From assembly GCA_002168115.1 (NCBI GenBank), contig NHCC01000022.1, forward strand, positions 163,664 through 215,533: 51,870 nt of DNA, given 5' to 3'. The notes beneath the pieces were generated by a model. It did no database searches, was not told the origin of the DNA, and saw nothing but the letters and a program-made list of their open reading frames with translations. Source of the DNA: Rhodospirillaceae bacterium TMED23. Lineage in GTDB: Bacteria; Pseudomonadota; Alphaproteobacteria; Rhodospirillales; UBA2165. Below are positions 1-11,808 of the stretch, one piece after another. The position numbers and the translations under genes are program-made. How positions within the stretch are numbered: position 1 is the stretch's first letter; every line of letters starts with the position of its first letter.

Positions 1-44
1 CACTTTTAGAAGTTATTGGCGACGAAATCCATTACAACAAATAA
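1..44 (+). CDS. 3' end of a gene, probably 16S rRNA processing protein RimM (partial)
   Basis: An open frame enters from the left edge and ends at TAA 42-44, reading LLEVIGDEIHYNK. It stops 38 bases before trmD. In alphaproteobacteria the usual order is rpsP-rimM-trmD-rplS, so the RimM C-terminus is the natural candidate, and a short strand-like tail fits the end of its PRC-barrel. Thirteen residues cannot prove this. The call rests mainly on position. Confidence 0.35.
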   Translation, partial: LLEVIGDEIHYNK

Positions 45-82
45 AGTTCGAACTAAAATAATAATATTTGGAATAAACAGTT

Positions 83-826
83 ATGAATAAATCGCAAAGT
101 TTACAAAAAAACGAAGCTTGGAAAGTGAGTGTTTTGACTCTTTTTCCAGAGATGATGCCCGGTTGTCTTGGTTTTTCATTAGCCGGCAAAGCTTTAGCTG
201 ATGGATTCTGGAATATAGAAACTATAAATCTCCGGGACTTTGCGGATAACAAGTCCCAAACGGTTGACGATGCTCCTTTTGGCGGAGGAGCTGGAATGGT
301 TGTACGGCCAGATGTCGTTGACTCGGCGCTTAAATCTGTTCCGCATAATAACCGCCCCATAATTTACTTGTCGCCAAGAGGGAGATGTTTAAATCAGGCA
401 AGAGTTCAAGAACTCGCAAAAACAGATGGGGTGATATTACTGTGTGGACGTTATGAGGGCATTGATAATAGAGTTATTGATGCGTGGAAAATGGAAGAGA
501 TTAGTATTGGTGATTTTGTTTTATCTGGCGGAGAGCCAGCAGCAATAACACTTATTGACGCATGCGTTCGTCTCCTTCCTGGCGTCGTTGGTAATGCTCA
601 AACAACGTTAGATGAGAGTTTTGTTGATGGTTTGCTTGAATACTCTCATTATACTCGTCCTCAAGTGTGGGAAGGAAGACCAGTTCCTAAGGTGCTCTTA
701 TCAGGACACCATTCCGAAATAAGGGAATGGAGAAAAACGGAAGCTGAGAAAATTACTGCGATAAGACGCCCTGATCTTTGGTCTACATATATTTCTGGAA
801 TTAAGGAAACTCAAACTAAACATTAA
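83..826 (+). CDS. trmD: tRNA (guanine-N1)-methyltransferase TrmD
   Basis: Methylates N1 of G37 next to the anticodon of several tRNAs using S-adenosylmethionine, which keeps the reading frame during translation. The 247-residue product has the normal length. It carries the trefoil-knot SPOUT motifs LCGRYEGID and SIGDFVLSGGE, which form the AdoMet pocket, an early FGGGAGMV motif and the LDESF segment seen in TrmD. It lies 26 bases before rplS, as in most proteobacteria, and is likely cotranscribed with it and with the gene ending at 44. ATG 83 is the first start and leaves the family N-terminus (VSVLTLFPEM) preceded by about 15 extra residues. A slightly later start cannot be excluded. Confidence 0.96.
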   Translation: MNKSQSLQKNEAWKVSVLTLFPEMMPGCLGFSLAGKALADGFWNIETINLRDFADNKSQTVDDAPFGGGAGMVVRPDVVDSALKSVPHNNRPIIYLSPRGRCLNQARVQELAKTDGVILLCGRYEGIDNRVIDAWKMEEISIGDFVLSGGEPAAITLIDACVRLLPGVVGNAQTTLDESFVDGLLEYSHYTRPQVWEGRPVPKVLLSGHHSEIREWRKTEAEKITAIRRPDLWSTYISGIKETQTKH

Positions 827-858
827 ATTTTATTTAAATATGAATTGAGGTTATGATC

Positions 859-1392
859 ATGAATTTACTAGAAGAAATTGAACAAGAGCAAATAGCTAAA
901 TTAAATGCAGACAAAAATCTTCCAGAGTTTGCACCAGGTGACTCAGTGAAAATTAATGTTAAAATAATAGAGGGTGAAAGAGAGCGTATTCAGGCCTATG
1001 AGGGTGTTTGTATTGCGCGAAAGAATGATGGCCTACATTCCAATTTTACGGTTCGTAAGATTTCTTATGGTGAAGGTGTGGAGCGCGTGTTTCCTCTCTA
1101 TTCGCCTAATGTGGATAGTATCGAAGTTCTGCGTCGAGGCGATGTCAGAAGAGCCAAATTATATTATCTTCGTGGCAGGCAGGGAAAGAGGGCTAGAATT
1201 GCTGAACGGACGGACGGTTATTCAGCAAAGCTTTCAGCTAATGATCGTGAGGAGGCTGTTGCCCTTAAAGAAAAAAATAAATTAGCAAGTGCAGCTAAGG
1301 TATCAGCAAAAAAAGAGATAAAACAAGAGCGCTCCGAGGATGCGGCTCCAATCGTAACTGAAGATATTGTAGAAAAGAAATCTGAAGAATAA
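859..1392 (+). CDS. rplS: 50S ribosomal protein L19
   Basis: L19 sits at the 30S-50S interface of the ribosome. The core matches the family: [33 protein letters not shown] and [20 protein letters not shown] start it at ATG 859 rather than ATG 853 of the ORF track, because the GAGG at 847-850 is 8 bases from 859 but only 2 from 853, and the resulting [11 protein letters not shown] matches usual L19 N-termini. The protein is 177 residues, about 60 longer than the E. coli form. The extra part is a C-terminal charged tail rich in Lys, Glu and Ala after about residue 125, a type of extension common in alphaproteobacterial L19. Confidence 0.96.
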   Translation: MNLLEEIEQEQIAKLNADKNLPEFAPGDSVKINVKIIEGERERIQAYEGVCIARKNDGLHSNFTVRKISYGEGVERVFPLYSPNVDSIEVLRRGDVRRAKLYYLRGRQGKRARIAERTDGYSAKLSANDREEAVALKEKNKLASAAKVSAKKEIKQERSEDAAPIVTEDIVEKKSEE

Positions 1393-1447
1393 GTGTATGT
1401 TCAGATTATTAGTAATAGAACCTTTATTTTTTAGTGAGTAATTGAAT

Positions 1448-2854
1448 ATGAATAATGCAACTACCCTTTACGATAAACTATGGAATTCCCATATTGTTGA
1501 TGAACAAGAAGACGGCACTTGCTTGGTTTATATAGATAGACATCTTGTGCACGAGGTCACTTCGCCACAAGCATTTGATGGTTTGAGAAATGAGCGTAGA
1601 AATGTTCGTCGACCCGATTTAACTCTTGCTGTAGCTGACCATAATGTTCCTACTACTGATCGCGATAAAAAGATTGATGATGAAGAGTCTAAAATACAAA
1701 TTGACGCCCTCGAGAAAAATTGTGCTGATTTTGGGATAGAACTTTATTCAATGAAGGACATTCGCCAAGGAATTTGCCACGTTGTTGGTCCAGAACAAGG
1801 TTTTACTTTGCCTGGTACAACATTAGTTTGTGGAGACTCTCATACGGCAACTCATGGGGCTTTTGGTTCTATGTCCTTTGGAATAGGTACCTCAGAAGTT
1901 GAGCATGTTTTGGCAACCCAGACATTATTATTGACCAAATGTAGAAATATGAGGGTTACTGTTAATGGATCGCTACCCAATGGAATTACGGCAAAGGATC
2001 TGATCTTAGCAATTATAGGAAAAATTGGCACTGCAGGCGGTACTGGTGCGGCTATTGAATTTGCGGGAGAAGCCCTCAAATCGTTAACCATGGAAGGTCG
2101 GATGACTGTCTGTAACATGACAATTGAAGCAGGCGCGAGGGTAGGTCTTTTTGCACCAGACGAAAAAACATTTGAGTATTTAAAAGGTCGCCCGAAATCC
2201 CCAAAAGGCGCAGCTTGGGAAGCTGCAGTCGAGTATTGGAAAACGCTAAAAACAGATGAAACAGCAATTTTTGATGAAGAAATTGTGATGGATGTCTCTG
2301 AGATTAAACCGCAGGTTACTTGGGGAACGAGCCCAGAAGATGTTGTGGCGATTGACGGTTGTGTTCCTAATCCTGCTCAAGAAACTGATACTAATAAACG
2401 AAATAAAATGGAACGATCATTGGAATATATGGGTTTGGCTGCTGGAACACCAATGACCGATATTCAAATAAACACAGCCTTTATTGGTTCTTGCACTAAT
2501 AGTCGTATTGAGGACATCAGGGCGGCGGCGTCAGTTGTCGAAGGACGTAAGGTTGCGAATGGTGTGCAGGCTTTGGTTGTTCCTGGTTCTGGTTTAGTTA
2601 AAGAGATAGCTGAGCAAGAAGGTTTGGATAAAATTTTTATAGACGCTGGCTTTGAGTGGCGTGAAGCGGGATGTTCAATGTGCTTGGCGATGAATGCAGA
2701 TAAACTTGGCCCCGGTGAAAGAGCAGCATCAACCTCTAATCGTAATTTTGAGGGCCGCCAAGGGCCAGGTGGTCGGACGCATTTAGTTAGTCCCGCAATG
2801 GCAGCTGCTGCGGCGGTCAAAGGACATCTTGTTGATTTAGATGATTTAGATTAA
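1448..2854 (+). CDS. leuC: 3-isopropylmalate dehydratase large subunit
   Basis: Large subunit of isopropylmalate isomerase, which converts 2-isopropylmalate to 3-isopropylmalate in leucine synthesis. It is an aconitase-family [4Fe-4S] enzyme. Visible motifs are [13 protein letters not shown] near the substrate site and the cluster cysteines in [16 protein letters not shown] and [10 protein letters not shown]. The ORF track begins at TTG 1442, but ATG 1448 is better: GTGAG at 1434-1438 lies 9 bases upstream. The 468-residue length is normal. leuD follows after 15 bases and leuB after that, so leuCDB forms one operon, probably with asd. Confidence 0.97.
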   Translation: MNNATTLYDKLWNSHIVDEQEDGTCLVYIDRHLVHEVTSPQAFDGLRNERRNVRRPDLTLAVADHNVPTTDRDKKIDDEESKIQIDALEKNCADFGIELYSMKDIRQGICHVVGPEQGFTLPGTTLVCGDSHTATHGAFGSMSFGIGTSEVEHVLATQTLLLTKCRNMRVTVNGSLPNGITAKDLILAIIGKIGTAGGTGAAIEFAGEALKSLTMEGRMTVCNMTIEAGARVGLFAPDEKTFEYLKGRPKSPKGAAWEAAVEYWKTLKTDETAIFDEEIVMDVSEIKPQVTWGTSPEDVVAIDGCVPNPAQETDTNKRNKMERSLEYMGLAAGTPMTDIQINTAFIGSCTNSRIEDIRAAASVVEGRKVANGVQALVVPGSGLVKEIAEQEGLDKIFIDAGFEWREAGCSMCLAMNADKLGPGERAASTSNRNFEGRQGPGGRTHLVSPAMAAAAAVKGHLVDLDDLD

Positions 2855-2869
2855 TTGGAGAGGATTTTT

Positions 2870-3469
2870 ATGGATAAATTCAATACGCTTACATCGGTTG
2901 CTGCACCATTACCGTTAATAAATGTTGATACGGATATGATCATTCCCGCCCGCTTTTTGAAAACCATTAAACGAACGGGCTTGGGAGCTGACCTTTTTAG
3001 TACTCTTCGTTTTCAAGAGGATGGGAGTGAGCGGGAAGATTTTGTTCTTAACAAACCCGCATTTAGAAATTCAGAGATTTTGATTGCGGGAAAGAATTTC
3101 GGATGTGGATCCTCCCGTGAGCATGCCCCTTGGGCTCTTCTTGATTTTGGGATTAAGTGTGTAATTGCTCCAAGTTTCGCTGATATTTTTTATAATAATA
3201 GCTCGAAGAATGGGATTTTATTGATAAAGTTGCCGCAAGAACAAATTGACAAATTAATGAAAGATGCTGAACTTGGCGCAAATGCTACTATGACTGTAAA
3301 TCTCGAAGCTCAAGAAATTACGGGCCCAGATGGAGATGTTATTAAGTTTGAGGTTGATGCTTTCAAAAAGCACTGCTTAATGAATGGTCTTGATGATATT
3401 GGATTGACCATGGAAAAATCAGATAAGATTGCGGCCTTTGAGGCCAGCCAAAAAGTTAAAATAACGTAA
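2870..3469 (+). CDS. leuD: 3-isopropylmalate dehydratase small subunit
   Basis: Small, swivelling subunit of isopropylmalate isomerase, partner of the LeuC product encoded just upstream. The protein has the typical [15 protein letters not shown] start and the [17 protein letters not shown] loop that contacts substrate. The start is ATG 2870, with a strong GGAGAGG at 2857-2863 six bases upstream. The ORF-track start at TTG 2855 would overlap that ribosome-binding site. Length 199 residues, normal for the family. Confidence 0.97.
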   Translation: MDKFNTLTSVAAPLPLINVDTDMIIPARFLKTIKRTGLGADLFSTLRFQEDGSEREDFVLNKPAFRNSEILIAGKNFGCGSSREHAPWALLDFGIKCVIAPSFADIFYNNSSKNGILLIKLPQEQIDKLMKDAELGANATMTVNLEAQEITGPDGDVIKFEVDAFKKHCLMNGLDDIGLTMEKSDKIAAFEASQKVKIT

Positions 3470-3500
3470 TAAGATATAAAAATCACAAGAGAGACAAAAA

Positions 3501-4610
3501 ATGTCGAATGCTAAAAATTTATTAGTTCTTCCCGGGGATGGTATTGGACCTGAAATTATGGCTCAAGTTCTTAGGGTAATTGACTGGATGGACCAGAGAC
3601 GGTCGGTAAGTTTTAATATTACAAAAGCTTTAATAGGAGGAGCCGCGATAGATGAAACTGGAGTTCCTTTGCCCGAAGAGACATTAGATGCGGCGCTAAA
3701 ATCTGATGCGGTTTTGATGGGTGCTGTTGGCGGGCCGAAATGGGAAGTGCTTCCTTTTGATGTCCAGCCCGAACGGGGTTTGTTGGGAATACGCAAAGGA
3801 CTTGGACTGTTTGCAAATTTGCGTCCCGCTATCGTGTTTGACGCGCTGGCTGATGCGTCATCGCTTAAATTAGATATTGTTAAGGGCCTCGATATCATGA
3901 TTATTAGAGAATTAACGGGCGGCATCTACTTTGGAGAGCCACGTGGTATTGAAGAGTTAGAAAATGGAATAAGGAAAGGTTTTAATACACTTACCTATAC
4001 CACACCGGAGATACATCGTATTGGAAAGGTGGCGATGGATTTAGCGAGAAAACGCGATAAAAGAGTATGTTCCATAGATAAAGCAAATGTTTTAGAGACA
4101 ACAGTAATGTGGCGTGAAGAGATGACTAAAATAGGGGCTTCCTATCCAGACATTGAATTAAGTCATATGTACGTAGACAACGCAGCAATGCAATTGGTTA
4201 GAAACCCAAAACAATTTGATGTTGTTGTTACCACAAATATGTTTGGTGATATTTTGTCTGATTGTGCAGCCATGTTAACGGGCTCGTTAGGTATGTTACC
4301 ATCTGCATCGTTGGGTTCCCCTGACTCAGATGGAAAACAAGCGGCATTGTATGAACCTGTTCATGGTACAGCACCGGATATTTCGGGAAAAGATATTGCA
4401 AATCCACTTGCCCAAATCTTGAGTTTTTCGATGTTACTCAGGTATTCTTTTGATCTGTTTGAAGATGCAGACTTAATTGAGCAAGCAGTCCAGAATGCAC
4501 TTGATAAAGGTTTTCGCACTGCGGATATTGCAGGTGATGGTAAAACATTGGTGTCAACTGCGGGCATGGGGGATGCAGTCATTAATGAATTAGACAGGCT
4601 CGCTGCTTGA
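3501..4610 (+). CDS. leuB: 3-isopropylmalate dehydrogenase
   Basis: Oxidises and decarboxylates 3-isopropylmalate to 2-oxoisocaproate with NAD, the third leucine-specific step. The sequence shows [10 protein letters not shown] at the N-terminus, the AVGGPKW segment, the substrate-binding arginines in [10 protein letters not shown] and [10 protein letters not shown], the aspartates in [10 protein letters not shown] and the NAD-side [10 protein letters not shown] motif. Length 369 residues, normal. A GAGAG lies about 8 bases before ATG 3501. It follows leuD by 31 bases and is followed 58 bases later by asd. Confidence 0.97.
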   Translation: MSNAKNLLVLPGDGIGPEIMAQVLRVIDWMDQRRSVSFNITKALIGGAAIDETGVPLPEETLDAALKSDAVLMGAVGGPKWEVLPFDVQPERGLLGIRKGLGLFANLRPAIVFDALADASSLKLDIVKGLDIMIIRELTGGIYFGEPRGIEELENGIRKGFNTLTYTTPEIHRIGKVAMDLARKRDKRVCSIDKANVLETTVMWREEMTKIGASYPDIELSHMYVDNAAMQLVRNPKQFDVVVTTNMFGDILSDCAAMLTGSLGMLPSASLGSPDSDGKQAALYEPVHGTAPDISGKDIANPLAQILSFSMLLRYSFDLFEDADLIEQAVQNALDKGFRTADIAGDGKTLVSTAGMGDAVINELDRLAA

Positions 4611-4668
4611 GGGCTTCCTATACCGGGCCACCTCGATTGGTCAGTTAACATAAAAATGGAGATGAAGT

Positions 4669-5688
4669 ATGGCCCTTAAATATGCTGTTGTAGGAGCTAC
4701 TGGCAACGTTGGAAGGGAAATTCTGCAAATTCTCTCTGAAAGAGGTATTCTAGCAAAAGATGTTATAGCGATAGCATCTTCTAACTCGGTTGGCGCGGAA
4801 GTTTCTTATGGTGAGGAAGATGTTCTAAAAATTTATGATTTGGCGGTGTTTGATTTTGAAGGCATTGATATTGTTTTGTCTAGCCCTGGAGCTAAAATAT
4901 CTAAAGAATATGTGCCTAGGGCAACAGCTGCGGGCGCCGTCGTTATAGATAATACATCTCAATTTAGAATGGATCCTGATGTTCCTCTTGTGGTTCCAGA
5001 GGTTAATCCTGAGGCGATTAGTGAATTTCGAAACAGAAATATTATTGCCAATCCAAATTGTTCAACAATTCAACTAGTTGTTGCCCTTAAACCCTTAAAT
5101 GATTTAGCTCGGATTCGGAGGGTTGTTGTTTCAACCTATCAGTCGGTTTCTGGTGCCGGCAAGTCTGGAATGGATGAACTATTTAACCAAACTAAGGGGA
5201 TTTACATGAATGAGCCTGAGTCCAAGTTTCAGAAACATTTTACTAAGCAAATCGCTTTCAATGCTATCCCACAAATAGATGTATTTATGGAGGATGGTTA
5301 TACAAAGGAAGAGTGGAAAATGATGGTGGAGACAAAGAAAATACTAGATCCGTCAATTAAACTCTCAGCAACTTGTGTCAGGATACCTGCGTTTATTGGG
5401 CATGCTGAGGCCGTCAATATTGAATTTGAGGAACCAATTACGGCCGATGAAGCAAGAGAAGCTTTGAAAGTGGCCGATGGGATCGTGGTGGTCGATCATC
5501 GGGCGGACGAGGGCTACGTGACGCAAGTTGAATGTGCGGGTGAGGACCCAGTTTATGTTAGTCGAATACGAGATGATATTACTGTAGAAAATGGATTAAG
5601 TATGTGGGTTGTTGCAGATAATCTACGTAAGGGAGCTGCTCTAAACACAGTTCAGATAGCTGAATTGTTAGCTTCTGAATATTTTTAA
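4669..5688 (+). CDS. asd: Aspartate-semialdehyde dehydrogenase
   Basis: Reduces aspartyl phosphate to aspartate semialdehyde with NADPH, the branch point to lysine, diaminopimelate, threonine and methionine. It has the N-terminal dinucleotide motif VGATGNVGREIL, the catalytic cysteine in NPNCSTIQLV, and the second active-site region with the catalytic histidine in RIPAFIGHAEAVN. Length 339 residues, normal. leuB-asd adjacency is common in proteobacteria. A GGAGATG precedes ATG 4669. Confidence 0.96.
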   Translation: MALKYAVVGATGNVGREILQILSERGILAKDVIAIASSNSVGAEVSYGEEDVLKIYDLAVFDFEGIDIVLSSPGAKISKEYVPRATAAGAVVIDNTSQFRMDPDVPLVVPEVNPEAISEFRNRNIIANPNCSTIQLVVALKPLNDLARIRRVVVSTYQSVSGAGKSGMDELFNQTKGIYMNEPESKFQKHFTKQIAFNAIPQIDVFMEDGYTKEEWKMMVETKKILDPSIKLSATCVRIPAFIGHAEAVNIEFEEPITADEAREALKVADGIVVVDHRADEGYVTQVECAGEDPVYVSRIRDDITVENGLSMWVVADNLRKGAALNTVQIAELLASEYF

Positions 5689-5701
5689 CGTAATACTGAC
5701 C

Positions 5702-5722
5702 TTAAAAGAAACTTGCTTTTAA
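5702..5722 (+). terminator. Weak AT-rich hairpin after asd
   Basis: A perfect 7-base inverted repeat, TTAAAAG / CTTTTAA, with a 7-base loop lies 14 bases past the asd stop. It has almost no G+C pairs and no downstream T run. It is at best a weak pause site between the leu-asd and sdh transcription units and may be chance in AT-rich DNA. Confidence 0.2.
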
Positions 5723-5753
5723 ATGATAACAGTATCTTTCCTAATTGCTTGCA

Positions 5754-5782
5754 TTGACTTGGTCTGATCAAGGGATTACAAA
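5754..5782 (+). promoter_or_regulatory. Candidate sigma-70 promoter for sdhCDAB
   Basis: TTGACT (5754-5759), a 17-base spacer, then TACAAA (5777-5782): 5/6 and 4/6 matches to consensus. It lies in the 173-base gap between asd and sdhC, about 80 bases before the sdhC start, and is the best-spaced pair there. Confidence 0.5.
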
Positions 5783-5861
5783 ACTTTAAGTATTAAATAA
5801 TATTTTATTTATAAGTAATTGCCCTAATTTTGTGGGCTAGTATTTAAAAAGGGCCAGAGTT

Positions 5862-6254
5862 ATGAATTCCCGAACGCGTCCAATTTCACCGCACTTGCAA
5901 GTTTATAAGCCTCAAATTACGTCTGTACTCTCTATTTTGCACAGAATTACAGGAGTGGGACTGGCGGTTGGTGCCTTAGCTTTAGTTTATTGGTTAAATT
6001 CGGCAGCATATGGTCCGGAAGCGTTCAACCGTACGCAAGAATTCATGGCGACTTGGTTTGGTAGATTATTATTGTTTGGTTGGACCTGGGCTTTATTTTA
6101 TCATTTGTGCAACGGGATTAGACACCTTTTTTGGGATGCTGGCATGGGTTTTGGATTACCTAATGTAAATTTTACAGGCTGGATTGTCGTATTATCCTCA
6201 ATAATTTTTACATTAGGATCTTGGTTTATAGGATATGGAATGGTTGGAGGATAA
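5862..6254 (+). CDS. sdhC: Succinate dehydrogenase cytochrome b556 subunit
   Basis: Membrane anchor of complex II that binds heme b and ubiquinone with SdhD. The N-terminal signature RPISPHLQVYKPQITSVLSILHRITG is clear and includes the SxxHR quinone-site region. Three hydrophobic helices follow, with the conserved HLCNGIRHLFWD providing the likely heme-ligand histidine. Length 130 residues, normal. First gene of the sdhCDAB operon, with only 6 bases to sdhD. Confidence 0.96.
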   Translation: MNSRTRPISPHLQVYKPQITSVLSILHRITGVGLAVGALALVYWLNSAAYGPEAFNRTQEFMATWFGRLLLFGWTWALFYHLCNGIRHLFWDAGMGFGLPNVNFTGWIVVLSSIIFTLGSWFIGYGMVGG

Positions 6255-6260
6255 GTTTAA

Positions 6261-6641
6261 ATGTCATTACAATCAGACTTGGGCAGAGTAAAAGGATTAG
6301 GTAGCTCTAAAAGTGGCACATCTCATTGGTGGGCGCAAAGAGTAACTGCGTTAGCACTTATTCCTCTGACTTTGTGGTTTATATATTCTACAATAAAATT
6401 TGTTGGTATGGACCTTATTTCCTTCGGAGCATGGCTCAACGAGCCAGGTAGTGTATTGTTATTATCTCTGTTTTTAATTGCTTTGTTTTACCACATGCAA
6501 CTTGGTTTGCAGGTAGTCATTGAAGATTACGTTCATGGTGAAAAAAATAAGGTTTTTTTATTGCTAATTAATAAATTTGCTGCGGCGCTTTTTGCTATTT
6601 CAAGCCTTGTAGCAATAATACAAATTGCCTATGGAGGCTAA
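6261..6641 (+). CDS. sdhD: Succinate dehydrogenase hydrophobic membrane anchor subunit
   Basis: Second membrane anchor of complex II. The sequence begins with a short cytosolic segment, then GTSHWWAQRVTALALIPL, typical of alphaproteobacterial SdhD. Three transmembrane helices follow, with YHMQLGLQVVIEDYVHG carrying the conserved histidine and the aspartate-tyrosine pair near the quinone site. Length 126 residues. It lies between sdhC and sdhA with 6- and 7-base gaps, so translation is probably coupled. Confidence 0.94.
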   Translation: MSLQSDLGRVKGLGSSKSGTSHWWAQRVTALALIPLTLWFIYSTIKFVGMDLISFGAWLNEPGSVLLLSLFLIALFYHMQLGLQVVIEDYVHGEKNKVFLLLINKFAAALFAISSLVAIIQIAYGG

Positions 6642-6648
6642 CCACTAA

Positions 6649-8439
6649 ATGACAGATACATATGAAATCATCGATCATGAACATGATGTGATTGTTGTTG
6701 GCGCAGGAGGAGCAGGCCTTAGAGCGACTCTCGGTATGACCGCAGCAGGATTAAACACAGCCTGTATTACTAAAGTTTTTCCAACTAGATCTCATACAGT
6801 AGCCGCTCAAGGCGGGGTTGGTGCTGCTTTAGGCAACATGAATGAAGATAGTTGGCAATGGCATATGTACGATACCGTTAAGGGTGCAGACTGGCTGGGT
6901 GATCAAGATGCTATAGAATATATGTGTAGAGAGGCTGCGCCTTCCGTATATGAACTTGAGCATTTTGGTGTGCCATTCTCTCGAACCGAAGATGGTAAAA
7001 TATATCAACGCCCCTTTGGGGGACATATGCGGGATTTTGGTGAGGCTCCAGTGGAAAGAGCTTGCGCTGCTGCTGATCGAACCGGTCATGCAATTTTGCA
7101 TACCTTGTACCAACAATGTTTAAAACATAATGCTGAGTTCTTTATTGAATATTTTGCGATTGATTTAATAATGAGCGAAGATGGGGCTTGCCGAGGTGTT
7201 ATGGCGTGGAACTTGGCAGATGGAACCATACACCGGTTTTTAGCTCACCAAACATTAATCGCAACAGGTGGTTATGGGCGAAGTTATTTTTCAGCTACAT
7301 CAGCCCACACGTGCACTGGCGATGGTAATGGGATGGTTCTTCGAGCGGGATTACCCATGGAAGATATGGAATTTGTGCAATTCCATCCAACAGGAATTTA
7401 TGGTTCAGGATGCTTGATAACAGAAGGAGCTCGAGGAGAGGGCGGTTATTTAACGAATTCTGAGGGTGAAGCTTTTATGGAGAGATACGCCCCAAGTGCA
7501 AAAGATTTAGCGTCACGTGACGTAGTTAGCCGAGCTATGACTATTGAAATAAGGGAAAATAGGGGAGTGGGACCAGAAAATGATCATATATATCTCCACC
7601 TTGAACATTTAGGGGGTGAAGTCCTTAATCAAAGGTTGCCTGGAATTACTGAAACAGCCAAGATTTTTTCTGGCGTTGATGCTACGAAAGATCCAATACC
7701 TGTCTTGCCGACGGTTCATTATAATATGGGTGGTATACCGACAAACTATCATGCTGAGGTTTTAAGGCCTACAGTAAAGGATCCGGACGCAATTTGCCCA
7801 GGTTTGATGGCAATTGGTGAAGCGGCATGTGTTTCTGTCCATGGTGCTAACCGATTAGGGACAAACTCGCTACTCGATCTTGTGGTTTTTGGCCGAGCAG
7901 CTGCACAAAGAGCAGTTAGAATTGTTGAAAAAGATAAAAAAATAAAATCTGCAGATCCAAAAACGGGTGAAGAAGCTATTGCCAGATTTGATGCAGTCAG
8001 GCATTCCAAAGGCAAAGAAACTACGGCTAGTGTTAGATTGGATATGCAGAAAATAATGCAGAATAATGCAGCTGTTTTTAGAAGCACTGAGATATTAAAA
8101 GAAGGTATAAAACTAATTGATAAATCAGCTGAAGGCTTGAAGGATCTTGGTGTTAGCGACAGATCTTTAATTTGGAATTCAGATTTAGTTGAGACTTTAG
8201 AGTTAGAAAACTTGATGGCTTGTTCTAAAACAACAATTTACAGTGCAGAGGCTAGACAAGAGTCGCGTGGCGCGCACGCGCATGAGGATTATCCTGATCG
8301 CGATGATAAAAAGTGGATGAAACATTCATTAGCATGGCTTGATGACAAAATGAAGGTCAAGTTGGGTTATCGGCCGGTCCATGAGTATACATTGACCGAT
8401 GAGGTCGAATACATTGAGCCTCGTGCTCGGGTTTATTAA
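6649..8439 (+). CDS. sdhA: Succinate dehydrogenase flavoprotein subunit
   Basis: Catalytic subunit of complex II, oxidising succinate to fumarate. It has the FAD-binding [15 protein letters not shown], the [17 protein letters not shown] segment with the histidine that covalently holds FAD, the substrate-site [21 protein letters not shown], and the C-terminal [18 protein letters not shown] region. Length 596 residues, standard. The product works with the SdhB iron-sulfur subunit encoded 23 bases downstream. Confidence 0.98.
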   Translation: MTDTYEIIDHEHDVIVVGAGGAGLRATLGMTAAGLNTACITKVFPTRSHTVAAQGGVGAALGNMNEDSWQWHMYDTVKGADWLGDQDAIEYMCREAAPSVYELEHFGVPFSRTEDGKIYQRPFGGHMRDFGEAPVERACAAADRTGHAILHTLYQQCLKHNAEFFIEYFAIDLIMSEDGACRGVMAWNLADGTIHRFLAHQTLIATGGYGRSYFSATSAHTCTGDGNGMVLRAGLPMEDMEFVQFHPTGIYGSGCLITEGARGEGGYLTNSEGEAFMERYAPSAKDLASRDVVSRAMTIEIRENRGVGPENDHIYLHLEHLGGEVLNQRLPGITETAKIFSGVDATKDPIPVLPTVHYNMGGIPTNYHAEVLRPTVKDPDAICPGLMAIGEAACVSVHGANRLGTNSLLDLVVFGRAAAQRAVRIVEKDKKIKSADPKTGEEAIARFDAVRHSKGKETTASVRLDMQKIMQNNAAVFRSTEILKEGIKLIDKSAEGLKDLGVSDRSLIWNSDLVETLELENLMACSKTTIYSAEARQESRGAHAHEDYPDRDDKKWMKHSLAWLDDKMKVKLGYRPVHEYTLTDEVEYIEPRARVY

Positions 8440-8462
8440 GGCTTTTAAGCACGGAGATAAAA

Positions 8463-9239
8463 ATGGTAGAACTGACTCTTCCCAAAAACTCGAAGGTATC
8501 TGAGGGCCAAACGTTTAAAGCTCCTTCAAGTGCAAATAATATTAAGCTGTTCAAGGTTTATCGTTATAATCCCGATCAAAATGATAATCCACAAGTTGAT
8601 ACTTATGAAGTAGATATGGATACCTGTGGACCTATGGTTCTTGATGCTTTAATCAAAATTAAGAATGAAATTGATCCAACGTTGACTTTTCGTCGATCTT
8701 GTCGGGAAGGAGTTTGTGGTTCTTGTGCGATGAATGTGGATGGCACTAATACCCTAGCATGTATTAAGGATATAAGTGAAATAAAAGGCGATGCTGCGAT
8801 TTACCCGCTTCCACATATGCCAGTAATAAAGGATCTCGTCCCCGACTTATCAATCCCATATGCTCAGTATACCTCCATTAAGCCGTGGGTTCAGTCTGAT
8901 ACCCCAGTTTCAGGAAAGGAGCGGCTACAGTCACCAGATGAACGTGCTAAATTAGATGGTTTGTGGGAATGTGTTTTATGTTTCTGTTGCACGACTTCAT
9001 GCCCGAGTTATTGGTGGAATGGGGACAGATATCTTGGCCCAGCTATTCTGTTGCAAGCATACCGCTGGATTGTTGACTCAAGGGATGAAAATACTGGTTC
9101 TCGTTTAGATAATTTAGAGGATCCCTTTAAATTATATCGTTGTCATACAATAATGAATTGTACAAAAACTTGTCCCAAATCTTTAAATCCAGCAAAGGCC
9201 ATCGCAGAAACCAAAAAACTAATGTTGGAGCGAATGTAA
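8463..9239 (+). CDS. sdhB: Succinate dehydrogenase iron-sulfur subunit
   Basis: Carries electrons from SdhA flavin to the quinone site. Three cluster motifs are intact: the [2Fe-2S] set [21 protein letters not shown], the [4Fe-4S] set in [16 protein letters not shown], and the [3Fe-4S] set in [21 protein letters not shown]. Length 258 residues, normal. It closes the sdh operon, and zapE follows after 84 bases. Confidence 0.98.
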   Translation: MVELTLPKNSKVSEGQTFKAPSSANNIKLFKVYRYNPDQNDNPQVDTYEVDMDTCGPMVLDALIKIKNEIDPTLTFRRSCREGVCGSCAMNVDGTNTLACIKDISEIKGDAAIYPLPHMPVIKDLVPDLSIPYAQYTSIKPWVQSDTPVSGKERLQSPDERAKLDGLWECVLCFCCTTSCPSYWWNGDRYLGPAILLQAYRWIVDSRDENTGSRLDNLEDPFKLYRCHTIMNCTKTCPKSLNPAKAIAETKKLMLERM

Positions 9240-9323
9240 GGCTGCTCGAAGTTGAATATAATCTGTGCCAAAGTAATAGCTAGGCTAGATATGATTGTTG
9301 TAAACCAGTGTAAGTAGCCATTC

Positions 9324-10466
9324 ATGTCAAATACAACTCCGGTAAATTCTTCTGAAGGTCCTGTTGCTGAGTATAAAAAGAAATTGGCTTCTGGGCATTT
9401 GATGCCAGATAAAGCGCAGGCTAGGCTTGCAGAGCAACTGCAAATATTATTGCAAAAAATTGAGACATTTGAGAATAATTTAAAGTCCTTTAATTGGAAA
9501 CAACGTTTGGGATTTAAAAATAATAAACAAATAGAGATAAAGGGACTGTATATATACGGAGATGTCGGACGCGGTAAGTCTATGCTTATGGACTTATTTT
9601 ACTCCAGTATTCAGATTAAGAAAAAACGTCGGGTACACTTTCATGCGTTTCTTCAAGATGTTCACTCACGTTTTAACTTATTCCGAAAAAATAATCCGGA
9701 AGGTGGCGACCCTGTTCCCACAGTCGTAAAATCGATAGTAGAAGAGTCAAAATTATTGTGTTTCGACGAATTACAGGTGGTAAATATCGTTGATGCTATG
9801 ATCTTAGGTAGATTATTTGAGGGACTATTGTCACATGATGTCATAATCGTTGCGACGTCAAATCGCCCACCAGATGATCTTTATAAAGACGGTCTCCAGC
9901 GTGATAGGTTTCTACCATTTATTGAATTAATCAAAAATAACCTAAATATTGAGCACTTAGGAGCTCTCAAGGATTACAGGTTAGAGAAGATACTTGGGAT
10001 GAAAGTATATCACTATCCTCTTGGCAAAAGAGCCACTGCTAGCCTAGATAATTACTTTTTGGATCTTACAGAGGGCTATTCACCGTCAGTTGATCTGATA
10101 GAAGTTAAGGGTAGGATAGTTAAAATTCCAATCGCTGCTGCCGGCGTTGCAAGAATTTCTTTTATGAAACTGTGCGGAGAGCCTCTTGGGCCAGCAGATT
10201 ATTTAAATATTGCTGGGCGCTATCATACTTTAATACTAGATGATATTCCAAGAATGGGCGAGAGCTTAAAGAATGAGGCCAGAAGATTTATAACGCTTAT
10301 CGACGCGCTTTACGAGAATAAAGTTAATCTGATTTGCTCGGCTAACGCGCCAGCCCAGGAACTTTATGTTCTTGGAGATGGAGCCTTTGAATTTCAACGT
10401 TTAGTTTCTCGTTTAATGGAAATGCAATCTGAGGAGTATGTGGCATTACCTCACGGTCTTGTCTGA
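9324..10466 (+). CDS. zapE: Cell division protein ZapE (AFG1-like ATPase)
   Basis: P-loop ATPase of the AFG1/LACE1 family. In E. coli, ZapE acts at the constricting Z-ring; mitochondrial relatives act on respiratory-complex subunits. The Walker A is GDVGRGKSMLMDLFY at about residues 77-91, and the Walker B is LLCFDELQVVNIVDAMIL. An arginine-rich sensor region (DIPRMGESLKNEARRF) follows near residue 310. Length 380 residues, normal for alphaproteobacteria. It is often found between sdhB and mdh in this group, as here. Confidence 0.93.
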   Translation: MSNTTPVNSSEGPVAEYKKKLASGHLMPDKAQARLAEQLQILLQKIETFENNLKSFNWKQRLGFKNNKQIEIKGLYIYGDVGRGKSMLMDLFYSSIQIKKKRRVHFHAFLQDVHSRFNLFRKNNPEGGDPVPTVVKSIVEESKLLCFDELQVVNIVDAMILGRLFEGLLSHDVIIVATSNRPPDDLYKDGLQRDRFLPFIELIKNNLNIEHLGALKDYRLEKILGMKVYHYPLGKRATASLDNYFLDLTEGYSPSVDLIEVKGRIVKIPIAAAGVARISFMKLCGEPLGPADYLNIAGRYHTLILDDIPRMGESLKNEARRFITLIDALYENKVNLICSANAPAQELYVLGDGAFEFQRLVSRLMEMQSEEYVALPHGLV

Positions 10467-10648
10467 GGCGTATATTTTTTTCATCGTATAAACTATCATT
10501 TCTTTTTGATTATTTCGTAAGTAACGGGCTTGCTCTAAAACTTATTTTGCGCTACGAACCCAACAGTATTAAAAGTTTTAAAGACAGATTGAGTCGTTGG
10601 ATATACTGGTATTTAGCATCACAACATATCGTTAAGTAATTATCCTGA

Positions 10649-11713
<1,065 letters not shown>

Positions 11714-11757
11714 AAAGCATCTGCATTTGGATTGGTAGAAAAATATCTGGTTTTTGT

Positions 11758-11785
11758 TTGATTTTAATTTTACCTGTAATATTAA
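11758..11785 (+). promoter_or_regulatory. Possible promoter for sucCD-sucAB
   Basis: TTGATT (11758-11763), a 16-base spacer, then TATTAA (11780-11785), a 4/6 match for each box, located 24 bases before sucC in the AT-rich mdh-sucC gap. Such pairs arise often by chance at this base composition, so the call is tentative. Confidence 0.25.
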
Positions 11786-11808
11786 TTAAGTGAAGAGGTT
11801 ATAGCCCT

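Noticed and set aside
13-360. Minus-strand ORF opposite trmD, and other antisense or out-of-frame ORFs in the track
   Set aside because: They lie over clearly recognisable genes, have no family-like features and arise from codon bias of the true frame.
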